Positions 18,535 through 25,174 of a stretch of 53,494 nt of DNA are shown piece by piece; positions within the stretch are counted from its first letter, which is position 1; each line of letters opens with the position of its first letter. The DNA is from a virus. A program made the position numbers and the translations under genes. The stretch covers positions 1-53,494 of the IMG/VR virus record IMGVR_UViG_3300023174_000220. One strand, given 5' to 3'. The notes beneath the pieces are model-generated. The model saw only the letters and a program-made list of their open reading frames with translations. It did not search any database and was not told the origin of the DNA.

Positions 18535-19095
18535 TCACCTATCAGCATTTGGCGGTGATTCAAAGAATGGTCCAGAAATACCCTCTTTCCCAGATGGGGC
18601 CTCTATCGGAACCCATGCGCGAGCATAGTTGTGCTCTTTTATTTTTCTTACTTTTATTAGACTGCCGTCAAGCATTAACGATAACTCGTCGGATTTCATG
18701 CACAGCATGTCATCAAAATCTTGGCTTGTATAGCGTCCAGACCGTTTCATTTCGCGAACTATTTTTGAGAGCTTTGCTGCGACAATGACAGATTTTCCTC
18801 TATTGAGCTGAACATGCATCATCATTGCTTCTAGCTGGTCACAATCATGAAAGACCACCGGGATGAGGTCGCCGTGAGTTTCTGATATTTCCGAAATATT
18901 GACGAAGAGGTTGTATCTTTCGGAGCCATCTATTATCTCCCCTGTCTCCCTTCGTGCATGTATTGGATGTATGAACCCATGCTGCATCAAAGAGGAAGAG
19001 ATTACGAGTAGCTCAGGTCTTATTGTGTACGTCGTCTTCCATGCGGGGACGACGAGTGAGCTAGCACCAACCCATTCAATTTTTATTTCTTTCAC
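18535..19095 (-). CDS. ParB-like protein (IbrB-type), second of two
   Basis: 186 residues, starting at GTG 19095, which overlaps the stop of the upstream PAPS-reductase-like gene. Residues ~30-120 have the ParB/sulfiredoxin pattern: a helix and strand (LMQHGFIHPIHARRETG), then the signature GEIIDGSERYNLF, then a strand and helices (AMMMHVQLNRGKS). Some ParB-like proteins bind and hydrolyse nucleotides; others act on DNA or with a PAPS-reductase-like partner (the IbrA/IbrB pair of E. coli). The overlap here argues for the latter. The C-terminal ~60 residues are unrecognised. Confidence 0.75.
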   Translation of the reverse strand: MKEIKIEWVGASSLVVPAWKTTYTIRPELLVISSSLMQHGFIHPIHARRETGEIIDGSERYNLFVNISEISETHGDLIPVVFHDCDQLEAMMMHVQLNRGKSVIVAAKLSKIVREMKRSGRYTSQDFDDMLCMKSDELSLMLDGSLIKVRKIKEHNYARAWVPIEAPSGKEGISGPFFESPPNADR

Positions 19096-20219
19096 AGTTC
19101 CACTTCTCTTTCAAGAATTCTTACAGCATTTGCTTTTGTTTTTGGACCCACCGGTGTCGGCGAATTAACATCTATTTCATTTAACATAAGATTGCGTATC
19201 AACCAACTTATGGGATACCCATATGGGTCCTGAAGGTGTTTTTTTCTAAACTTAGATACATAGACGCGAGCTTCCATTTTTCTTCTGTCACCTACTAGAT
19301 ATTCATTAATAAATTCTGAAGCTCCATCAAATCCACGCCCAGAGTATCTGCTTATAAGACTCTCGCTGTCAAATTCTGGCCACCATCTTCTCTGGGCGTC
19401 GATAAATGGGAAGCACTCCCAAAGTCTGTCGTAGAATTCTGGTTCAGTAGCAATAACATCGCCAATTCTCCTGATTGCCGTTGCGTGGAGTGGTATCCCA
19501 ACCCTCGTATTACTTCCAGTTGTAACTGCAAGGTCATAGTATTCACAGTATTCAGCACCATGTTCTTCTGTTATGAACTTGAATACGTCATTGGTATTCC
19601 AGTCATAAATTACTTTTGCAAACTTGAGCGGAATTCCAGCTTTTAACTTATAAGGAGTATTTATGTAGTTTTCATGCAGTTTTTGGACTACCGAGCGATA
19701 TCTGACCATTGACTCACTCGCTCTTACCCCTGTCAAGAATGCAACATTTCCCTTTTTACCCTGCATTGTGTAATAGTCGGTTTGTTCGGGCAATGAGGTC
19801 GCATGCGATAAACCAAAATTGTTTGCGTTAATTGCAAACTCCGGCATATCTCTCAGCCATCTATTCTGTTCACCTCTTTGCTGGCTCCAAAGAACCGTTG
19901 TCATGCGGTAACCGAGAACCCAAATTTCAGCAGGGTATGGAAGGCAGTACCACTCCATATCTACCCAATCGTAACCCCTGACTTTCTCAACGTATTCCAC
20001 GACACTGGGACTCACCATCTCTTCGTCACGGAAAATAACCTTGACAGGACCGAGGCCGCGTTCCTCGTGTACTTCTTTTGCTAGGTAGAGAATTGCTGTT
20101 GAGTCTTTACCGCCAGAGAACTGAACACATACAGTATCGAATTGGTCGTAGACATGCCTAATACGCTGTCTCGCAGCGTCCACGCATGTCATGTCTAGAA
20201 ATAATCTCTGTCTGGTCAT
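19092..20219 (-). CDS. PAPS reductase-like PP-loop protein (IbrA-like)
   Basis: 375 residues. The PP-loop SGGKDST lies near residue 36 in FDTVCVQFSGGKDSTAILYL, the ATP-binding signature of the PAPS reductase / ATP pyrophosphatase family. This is followed by VKVIFRDEEMVSPSVVEYV and YDWVDMEWYCLPYP, as in phage and IbrA-like members. The Cys of true PAPS reductases was not seen in its usual C-terminal place, so sulfonucleotide reduction is unlikely. ParB-like genes overlap it on both sides by four bases, so the three products are probably made together. Related pairs are implicated in gene regulation or nucleic-acid modification; the actual reaction is unknown. Confidence 0.82.
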   Translation of the reverse strand: MTRQRLFLDMTCVDAARQRIRHVYDQFDTVCVQFSGGKDSTAILYLAKEVHEERGLGPVKVIFRDEEMVSPSVVEYVEKVRGYDWVDMEWYCLPYPAEIWVLGYRMTTVLWSQQRGEQNRWLRDMPEFAINANNFGLSHATSLPEQTDYYTMQGKKGNVAFLTGVRASESMVRYRSVVQKLHENYINTPYKLKAGIPLKFAKVIYDWNTNDVFKFITEEHGAEYCEYYDLAVTTGSNTRVGIPLHATAIRRIGDVIATEPEFYDRLWECFPFIDAQRRWWPEFDSESLISRYSGRGFDGASEFINEYLVGDRRKMEARVYVSKFRKKHLQDPYGYPISWLIRNLMLNEIDVNSPTPVGPKTKANAVRILEREVEL

Positions 20220-21037
20220 GGAGTGTGCTCTGAGATAAATGAAATCAATTTCTCAGCAACAGTGTCGCCCTCTAAACCAGCATCAGAACGTAACCACTTT
20301 ATAAATGTGTACCACTCAGCCTGCTGTTGTGTGTTGTCAAAAACTATTGTGTACTGAACAACAGCCTGCGGTGCCGAACGAGGGGAGACCGTGGTTGACC
20401 CTCTAACGACTGCATCATTTTGGTCAACCCCAGGACGAACATTTATTTGTTGATTTCCATCTTTATCTTTTGTTATGGACACAGTGTTTAGGTCGACTGA
20501 TGTGTCCTTCTTTACTGGTTCTTCTTCTTCTTCTTCTTCTTCTTCATCGTCAGAAAAAATAATTGGTGGAACGTATTTGTCTGAACCAAGAACTTGATAC
20601 TCTTCCCTGATTGATGTCTGTTCAAATTCTGCAATCTCGAACTCATCCCATCCAAGACTGTCAACAAGCTCTGGATACTCTTCGTGAATTTCGAGGATGA
20701 ACTCACTTAGAAGTTCTGCTTCCGTGTAGCCAAGCTCCATTGTTCTGTTGTCAGCAATGGCAAATGCAATTGCCTTCTTGTTATCAACGTCATAGCTAAC
20801 CGCTGCTATTTTGTCCCAACCAAGAAGTTTTGCTGCTTCCAACTGATGATTGCCTGCAATAACCGTTGATGTTCCATCATCGTTTGGGCGAATAACAATT
20901 GGCTTTATCTGTCCAAATTCTCTGTATGAAGCCATGATTGACTGGACGTTACCTTTTCTTGGGTTTCCCTCAAGTGGAACAAGTTTGTCGACATCAACAG
21001 CAAGTTGCTTTAATGATTCGTGAATTTTATCTGACAT
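20216..21037 (-). CDS. ParB-like protein, first of two
   Basis: 273 residues. The N-terminal ParB domain is clear: LVPLEGNPRKGNVQSIMASY, then FGQIKPIVIRP, then VIAGNHQLEAAKLLGW and IAFAIADNRTMELG. In many ParB-like proteins the signature is DGxxR; here it is AGNHQ, a variant common in phage members. An acidic linker with nine consecutive Glu follows (residues ~168-176). It is encoded by a trinucleotide run at about 20519-20545. A C-terminal domain (VVQYTIVFDNTQQQAEWYTF) is shared with other phage ParB proteins in my recollection. The stop overlaps the PP-loop gene start. Confidence 0.8.
   Translation of the reverse strand: MSDKIHESLKQLAVDVDKLVPLEGNPRKGNVQSIMASYREFGQIKPIVIRPNDDGTSTVIAGNHQLEAAKLLGWDKIAAVSYDVDNKKAIAFAIADNRTMELGYTEAELLSEFILEIHEEYPELVDSLGWDEFEIAEFEQTSIREEYQVLGSDKYVPPIIFSDDEEEEEEEEEPVKKDTSVDLNTVSITKDKDGNQQINVRPGVDQNDAVVRGSTTVSPRSAPQAVVQYTIVFDNTQQQAEWYTFIKWLRSDAGLEGDTVAEKLISFISEHTP
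20519..20545. repeat. Trinucleotide run encoding nine glutamates
   Basis: Nine tandem TTC units (GAA on the coding strand) in the acidic linker of the first ParB-like gene. Length changes here would add or remove Glu without changing frame. Confidence 0.8.
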
Positions 21038-21039
21038 AG

Positions 21040-21375
21040 TTATACCTGTGTTCTGACGTTTGCATTGAGTGTTCTCATTGCGTCAATTGATGTTCTTAGG
21101 GATAGAAGTAATTCTCTCTTCGTTTTAACTAACGCCTCTGCGCACCTGTAGTCAAAATTTTGCTCGTCCATCTTGTAGTCCGCCCAAGCTTCTCGTTCCT
21201 TGATTGAACCCTTCGCGGATAAATATTCGCGAGCCCATGTTGACTTATAGAGCGCATCTTTTTTTGCAGCGTCCATGGCTAAGGTTTCAAATTTTTCTGT
21301 TTCTGTTTCAAGTCTGTCTATTAGTCTTATAAGCTCTTGTTCAATTTCTACCTGGCTTATGGGTGATGTTCTCAT
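21040..21375 (-). CDS. Coiled-coil protein of unknown function
   Basis: 111 residues from ATG 21375, which overlaps the stop of the RuvC-like gene (TAATG). A longer frame upstream exists but would lie inside that gene. The sequence is almost entirely helical and charged (EIEQELIRLIDRLETETEKF, later EALVKTKRELLLSL), suggesting a coiled coil. It may be a partner of the resolvase, given the coupling. No family was recognised. Confidence 0.7.
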   Translation of the reverse strand: MRTSPISQVEIEQELIRLIDRLETETEKFETLAMDAAKKDALYKSTWAREYLSAKGSIKEREAWADYKMDEQNFDYRCAEALVKTKRELLLSLRTSIDAMRTLNANVRTQV

Positions 21376-21902
21376 TATTCCCCTTTTTCCTCGATTGGTG
21401 TCCAATCTACCCTGGCTAAAGCATCCATGTTCTGCGCCGGCCAATTAAATCGTGGTTTACCTATGTGAGCCAAACCCATCTCCTGCAGAATCCACGCATC
21501 ACATCTGTCGTCGGCTCCTGGATTTTCCCAAACAATTCCAGTACGTGCAGATATGGAAGAAATTACTTCGTTTTTTGATGCGTTTCCTTTTCCGGTTGCA
21601 AACTTTGCTCGACATGTTGGGGGTATCGTCACGTAGGGGATTCCAATTTGCCACAGCAGTAGGCGAATCACCCCACCAAGCTCTCCAATAGAGAAAGCCT
21701 GACCGCTGCGTGAAGCAAACGAGTAACCCTCAAGCATGACGGCTTTTACCTCATGTCTGTTGATTAGGGATTCTATTTCCCTTTTTACCAGCCAGAGTCT
21801 TTCTGGTCCAGACTTATTAAAAGAGATAACTCCAGATTCGTCACCAAACGCATACCCAGTTGATGTTAGAGATAGGTCTAGTCCAAGAAAATCGTTTATC
21901 AC
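21375..21902 (-). CDS. RuvC-like Holliday junction resolvase
   Basis: 175 residues, GTG start at 21902. It has the RNase H-fold signature set of RuvC: the first acidic strand FLGLDLSLTSTGYA (Asp 9 in the usual place), then VMLEGYSFASRSGQ with the second acid (Glu). It ends with GADDRCDAWIL carrying the final pair of acids. The lysine-rich middle (CRAKFATGKGNASKNEVI) is also as expected. Phage RuvC-like enzymes resolve branched DNA before packaging. It leads the operon that includes the ParB/PP-loop trio; a terminator lies just upstream, so its promoter must be close to the start or read through. Confidence 0.85.
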   Translation of the reverse strand: MINDFLGLDLSLTSTGYAFGDESGVISFNKSGPERLWLVKREIESLINRHEVKAVMLEGYSFASRSGQAFSIGELGGVIRLLLWQIGIPYVTIPPTCRAKFATGKGNASKNEVISSISARTGIVWENPGADDRCDAWILQEMGLAHIGKPRFNWPAQNMDALARVDWTPIEEKGE

Positions 21903-21920
21903 AGTGACATACTAACCTAA

Positions 21921-21960
21921 AAGCAAAAACCCACCGAACATCTAGCGAGTTCGGTGGGTT
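21921..21960 (-). terminator. Intrinsic terminator upstream of the RuvC-like gene
   Basis: On the minus strand, AACCCACCGAAC (21960-21949) pairs over 12 bases with GTTCGGTGGGTT (21939-21928), with a 9-base loop. A T-rich tail follows (TTTTTGCTTTT, overlapping the stem end). It would end transcripts arriving from above 21960, including any small RNA encoded at 21965-22080. Confidence 0.75.
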
Positions 21961-21964
21961 AAAT

Positions 21965-22080
21965 TTGAACCGTTTGCGGCGGCTCAGAATCATTGCCGTG
22001 TAGGAACACTCGACTCTTGGACCACCGCCTTTCTTCCGTGAAGGGTAGATATCGGCCAGACGAATTAAGGTTAGCACTTA
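21965..22080 (-). ncRNA. Candidate small structured RNA ending in its own terminator
   Basis: On the minus strand the segment 22029-21978 folds into three stacked stems. The outer one is GGCGG/CCGCC plus a G-U pair, the middle AGAGTC/GATTCT with one G-U pair, the top GTGT/ACAC with a TCCT loop. The two G-U pairs would be A-C mismatches on the plus strand, so the minus strand is favoured. The terminator at 21921-21960 follows closely. It could be a small RNA or a leader of the resolvase operon. The 5' end is not defined. Confidence 0.4.
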
Positions 22081-22129
22081 TGTTGCACACTAATAAGTGA
22101 AGAGCTTTTAAATAATGTTCCACTAAAGT

Positions 22130-22169
22130 AAAAAACGCAAAAGCCGAGTGAGTCTCCCCACCCGACTTT
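22130..22169 (-). terminator. Intrinsic terminator after the HNH gene
   Basis: On the minus strand, AAAGTCGGGTG (22169-22159) pairs with CACTCGGCTTT (22150-22140). This gives 11 bases including two G-U pairs, with an 8-base loop and then TTTTGCGTTTTTT. On the plus strand the wobble pairs become mismatches, so the terminator acts on minus-strand transcription. It closes the recombination and HNH operon. Confidence 0.75.
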
Positions 22170-22174
22170 CGCGC

Positions 22175-22190
22175 CTATAACGGTCCTAAG
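22175..22190. other. 16-base match to the conserved helix 69-71 region of 23S rRNA
   Basis: The plus strand reads CTATAACGGTCCTAAG. From memory, this is identical to the near-universal bacterial 23S rRNA stretch that also forms the core of the I-CeuI homing site. The minus-strand transcript ending at the terminator 22130-22169 would carry the complement. An HNH endonuclease gene ends 60 bases away. The match could be chance. Confidence 0.5.
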
Positions 22191-22249
22191 AATTACAACG
22201 ATACACCCGTACTAAATAGTGAAAGTGTTAATTATAAAACTATAAATAA

Positions 22250-22591
22250 TTATCTTTCCCAGCCATGTTTTGCTAACCCTAAATCAAACGCAAGTTGAGG
22301 GTAATTACCAATTCTTACGTGACACAGCCTGCAAACTGCAAGTACATTTTCCTCATCAAGTATGGAGCCACCCTGAGAGCGTCTGATTATTTCGTGAACA
22401 TCCCTACTGAGATGTTGGTTGTATGTCGTCTTGCCGTCGTGAGTTGCAAAAACCTTACAAGCCTCGCATGCCGGTCTTTCCCTTAGTATTTTTTCAACAA
22501 ACTTACGCCGTTCGACATAAATCTCTTCGGTTTTTGCACTTCTTTTTTTAGGAGGGCCACTTCTCTTGATTGGTTTGTTTCTTCGAATCAT
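22250..22591 (-). CDS. HNH endonuclease
   Basis: 113 residues. The HNH core is clear: a Cys pair (ACEACK), then SRDVHEIIRRSQGGS with the catalytic His, then ENVLAVCRLCHVRIG with the second Cys pair and final His. A basic N-terminus (KPIKRSGPPKKRS) would bind DNA. Small HNH enzymes in phages work in packaging with the terminase or act as homing endonucleases. It has a GAGG ribosome-binding site and precedes a terminator. The nearby 23S rRNA-like sequence makes a homing role worth considering, but packaging is as likely. Confidence 0.85.
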   Translation of the reverse strand: MIRRNKPIKRSGPPKKRSAKTEEIYVERRKFVEKILRERPACEACKVFATHDGKTTYNQHLSRDVHEIIRRSQGGSILDEENVLAVCRLCHVRIGNYPQLAFDLGLAKHGWER

Positions 22592-22619
22592 TGGCGACCT
22601 CTATGCTCATGTTGTTTAC

Positions 22620-23129
22620 CTAGAGTGAATCCTCGCTAATGTCTTCGAATGTCCACTTGTTATCAAGAGTATCCCACAGCGAACGGTCTATCGCTGTATC
22701 TTCTAGGTCAAAATCCCTGAGCATTGCTCTGTGCTTTGCTATTGCCCGCTTGAAGAACTCAACCTGTTCCCAGCCATCGTTTTGCATTTCTTGGCCAGTC
22801 GAAATCATGACAGCAACTTCATCAAGCCTTCTATCAACATGAAATTTGAAGCGTTTAATTCTTGTTGCCTTGGTCTCGTAATAGGAACCAGCTTCGCGAG
22901 TTAGCTTTGTTCCAGCCCTCCCTAGCGAGCCGTATCGTGCAAGGTCAGACTCTGAGTCAGCCTCTATATCGTCGATTTGAAGTTGGAGATTATTGGATAG
23001 TGCGAGAAGTGCGTCTTTCCATTTTTCCCAGTTCTCCTGCTTCATTAATTCTTTTTTATGCAAAGGTGACAGTTTGTTTTTAACTTCTTCTGCAACCATG
23101 CGCGCAAAAGCATCGTCGTTCGTAATCAT
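22620..23129 (-). CDS. Helical protein of unknown function
   Basis: 169 residues, largely helical and charged (MVAEEVKNKLSPLHKKELMK, later KFHVDRRLDEVAVMISTG). No catalytic motif was recognised. It lies 10 bases downstream of the Cas4/RecB-like nuclease gene, and the two may be expressed together. The position suggests a role in recombination or replication, but nothing in the sequence states which. Confidence 0.7.
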   Translation of the reverse strand: MITNDDAFARMVAEEVKNKLSPLHKKELMKQENWEKWKDALLALSNNLQLQIDDIEADSESDLARYGSLGRAGTKLTREAGSYYETKATRIKRFKFHVDRRLDEVAVMISTGQEMQNDGWEQVEFFKRAIAKHRAMLRDFDLEDTAIDRSLWDTLDNKWTFEDISEDSL

Positions 23130-23139
23130 TTAATTCCCC

Positions 23140-23931
23140 TTATTTCCAGGCTGGACAAAAAGACTTGTATCCGCACCATCCACACAAAACTGACTTCTTG
23201 GCTTCAAACTCCCCAGAGACACATCTTTCGTCTATTCCGGACTTTGTGTTTTGTATCTTCTCAACAACCCGACTAACGTCAGATGGGGTTATCTGCATCT
23301 CAAAGCGAACTCCGTCTTTCAGGTACAAAAGTTCGGCTGATGATTCTTCTGATTCAATCCCGATGCTTGAAAGAAGCTGGGAATAAATAATCAATTGGAA
23401 GAACTTGTCTTGAAGGTCTGATTTACGTGGAGTTTTACCCGTCTTGTAGTCACTGATTTTTGGTGCTCCAGTAACTGCGTCCCGAGTAAGTCGGTCGATG
23501 AATCCACGTATTTTGACTCCACCAATCCCACCACTAACGAAAGACTCAAGGCTATGAGGCGCTATTAACGCTGGGTCTTCAAGTCTCCAAAGGTTTTCAA
23601 CACACCACCAAGCAGACCATCTGAATAGCTTTAGATTTTTGTCATCGGTCACAATCTCTTGAACCTGTACCGCCCACTTTGTGTCCCACTGTTCTTTGGC
23701 AATTATTTTTGCTTGTTCCTGTGTTCTGAACTCTGGTGGGAGTTTGTACATTTCTTCAAGAATATCGTGAACAAAGTTGCCGAGAAGAGCTTCTTTACCA
23801 CTTGGGTCCTTGATGTTGTCAATCTTGCTGTACTTAAATTTAAGCGGGCACTGATTGAATGTAGAGATGGATGATGGTGATAGAAACTCTGGAGCTTTTA
23901 GTCCACCATTACTGTTACTTTGTGTCGACAT
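23140..23931 (-). CDS. PD-(D/E)XK nuclease, RecB/Cas4-like
   Basis: 263 residues from ATG 23931 (GGTGG upstream); a TTG at 23943 is an alternative. It begins LSPSSISTFNQCPLKFKYSK, the family start with the first Fe-S Cys. Then come LGNFVHDILEEMY (motif with His) and IRGFIDRLTRDAVTGAPKISDYKTGK with the catalytic D...D-x-K. The C-terminal CGWCGYKSFC supplies the other cluster cysteines. Such enzymes are 5'-3' exonucleases that make single-stranded tails for annealing. The upstream gene encodes a Rad52-like annealing protein and overlaps the start of this gene, so the pair likely forms a recombination module. Confidence 0.88.
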   Translation of the reverse strand: MSTQSNSNGGLKAPEFLSPSSISTFNQCPLKFKYSKIDNIKDPSGKEALLGNFVHDILEEMYKLPPEFRTQEQAKIIAKEQWDTKWAVQVQEIVTDDKNLKLFRWSAWWCVENLWRLEDPALIAPHSLESFVSGGIGGVKIRGFIDRLTRDAVTGAPKISDYKTGKTPRKSDLQDKFFQLIIYSQLLSSIGIESEESSAELLYLKDGVRFEMQITPSDVSRVVEKIQNTKSGIDERCVSGEFEAKKSVLCGWCGYKSFCPAWK

Positions 23932-24622
23932 ATTTGCCACCAAACTGAAGACGCAAGGCTTCTACTACGAGGGCCTGTAGGTCATCGAGTGACGCTGTTG
24001 TCTTCGTTGGCTTTGGCTTGCCGCCACTGTGCGTGGACCAGAACTCGTTGAGTTCATTCTTTTGCTCCTTGGTGAGCGCTTTTGTTATTTCAACAAAAGT
24101 ATCCCACTTCTCTTCCAGCTCTGTTTTTGGTGCTACCTCAACTGGTTCTGCTTGGTGGGGTGTCGAGGAGCCGGCTTCCATTGCATCCTCAATATCCATC
24201 GCGTCTGCAGAGCGTGACAGGTAAAGGCCAACACCAATCAGTTGCGCAGCCTTTTTGAGCGCATCAGAAACTGCCATTTTTCTTGAGTTTCCGTAATCCA
24301 ACGGTTTCCCAGTTGCTTTGATTCTTTTTACTGGTGCTCCGCCAACGGCATGCTTTACGACTCTCTTGCCGTTTCCAAAATCAACAGTGAGGCTCACATG
24401 GGCACTCAGCTCATCAACATTTGTTGAAACTTCATCGCAGCTAATTATTTCGAACGACCAACCATCAACGCCGAGAACTTTGTTGAGACGATTTATAACT
24501 TCACTCACGGGGATGAACTTTAAGTTGACCCCAGAAAGATTCATGCTTTTTTCCATCTCCTCAGGGAATGGTGCGTAAAGCGCTTGGGTTATTGCCTGTT
24601 CGTTTACTTGTTGCTGTTCCAT
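23915..24622 (-). CDS. Rad52/22-like single-strand annealing protein
   Basis: 235 residues. The N-terminal ~150 residues follow the Rad52 family: FPEEMEKSMNLSGVNLKFIP, VSEVINRLNKVLGVDGWSFE, then HVSLTVDFGNGKRVVKHAVG and AVSDALKKAAQLIGVGLYL. The last motif (DALKKAA...GVGLYL) is particularly typical. The C-terminal ~85 residues are a polar linker (AEPVEVAPKTELEEKWDTF) ending in a small helical tail that could bind partner proteins. It anneals complementary single strands during phage recombination and genome repair, working with the overlapping exonuclease gene. Confidence 0.85.
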   Translation of the reverse strand: MEQQQVNEQAITQALYAPFPEEMEKSMNLSGVNLKFIPVSEVINRLNKVLGVDGWSFEIISCDEVSTNVDELSAHVSLTVDFGNGKRVVKHAVGGAPVKRIKATGKPLDYGNSRKMAVSDALKKAAQLIGVGLYLSRSADAMDIEDAMEAGSSTPHQAEPVEVAPKTELEEKWDTFVEITKALTKEQKNELNEFWSTHSGGKPKPTKTTASLDDLQALVVEALRLQFGGKYVDTK

Positions 24623-24650
24623 AGTTGGTTCTATCTCCTGTTTCTAGTGG

Positions 24651-25142
24651 TTATTTTGCTTTGCGAACAATGATGCTTGTTTTGAGGTCGCCGACTTCAC
24701 AGTAGTTGTCTGGATTAATGCCAATTTTATTGAGTTCTTTAACTCTCCAGTACGATGGCGCGCAATAGGTCAGCATGTCAAGAGCGATTTCTTGTGGAGA
24801 CTTTGTAATCTCACCAGTGTCCATGTCTACGGACATCTTCATCAACTTGTCCGCAACCGCAGAACCAAGGTCTTTGTGCTTCCAGCCCTTGCGCTCGTAT
24901 GACGAGTTCTTTTCAATTTTGATTCCGCTTGCAAGATTGACCTCTTGCTCATCGCCAATGATTCTTCCCATTGCATAAACGTAAGAATCGTAAGCAGCTG
25001 CTAAATCGCGCTTCAAGAAATTCAACTCAGCCAGTAACTCGCATGCCTCTATGACATCTGGATTTGAGTCTGCGTATTCCATGAGTTCTGAATCAAGCTC
25101 AGCGACGAGCTTTTTAATAAGGTCTAATTTTTCATTGTTCAT
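24651..25142 (-). CDS. Unknown protein of the recombination operon
   Basis: 163 residues. The N-terminal half is helical (LVAELDSELMEYADSNPDVI, later FLKRDLAAAYDSYVYAM). The C-terminal half contains KIEKNSSYERKGWKHKDLG and MLTYCAPSYWRVKELNKIGI, with a positively charged end. Similar proteins lie next to annealing protein and exonuclease genes in other phages in my recollection, but I cannot name a function. Start ATG at 25142; the large terminase ends 32 bases upstream. Confidence 0.7.
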   Translation of the reverse strand: MNNEKLDLIKKLVAELDSELMEYADSNPDVIEACELLAELNFLKRDLAAAYDSYVYAMGRIIGDEQEVNLASGIKIEKNSSYERKGWKHKDLGSAVADKLMKMSVDMDTGEITKSPQEIALDMLTYCAPSYWRVKELNKIGINPDNYCEVGDLKTSIIVRKAK

Positions 25143-25174
25143 TTTTAATATTCCTTGTGGTAGTTGGTCTATCT

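Larger units (their letters stand above)
21903..22249. other. 347-base gene-poor region with terminators and a structured RNA candidate
   Basis: No convincing protein gene. The minus strand carries two intrinsic terminators (22130-22169 and 21921-21960). Between them is a hairpin candidate at 21978-22029. A 78-residue minus-strand frame starting at GTG 22077 crosses the region and runs into the RuvC-like gene; it has no strong support. Bases 22175-22190 match a conserved part of 23S rRNA on the plus strand. Confidence 0.6.

Noticed and set aside
21960-22030. tRNA-like appearance (GGTTCAAATT on the minus strand)
   Set aside because: No 7-base acceptor stem, no proper T-stem and no anticodon arm could be built.
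21841-22077. 78-residue minus-strand frame across the gene-poor region
   Set aside because: It needs a GTG start, crosses a strong terminator and overlaps the resolvase gene by more than 60 bases. The RNA structure explains the region better, though a small basic protein cannot be excluded.
24920-24945. L-A-S-G in the 163-residue protein of the recombination operon
   Set aside because: It is inside a likely folded part with Asn before and Ile after. A few four-residue matches are expected by chance across the window.
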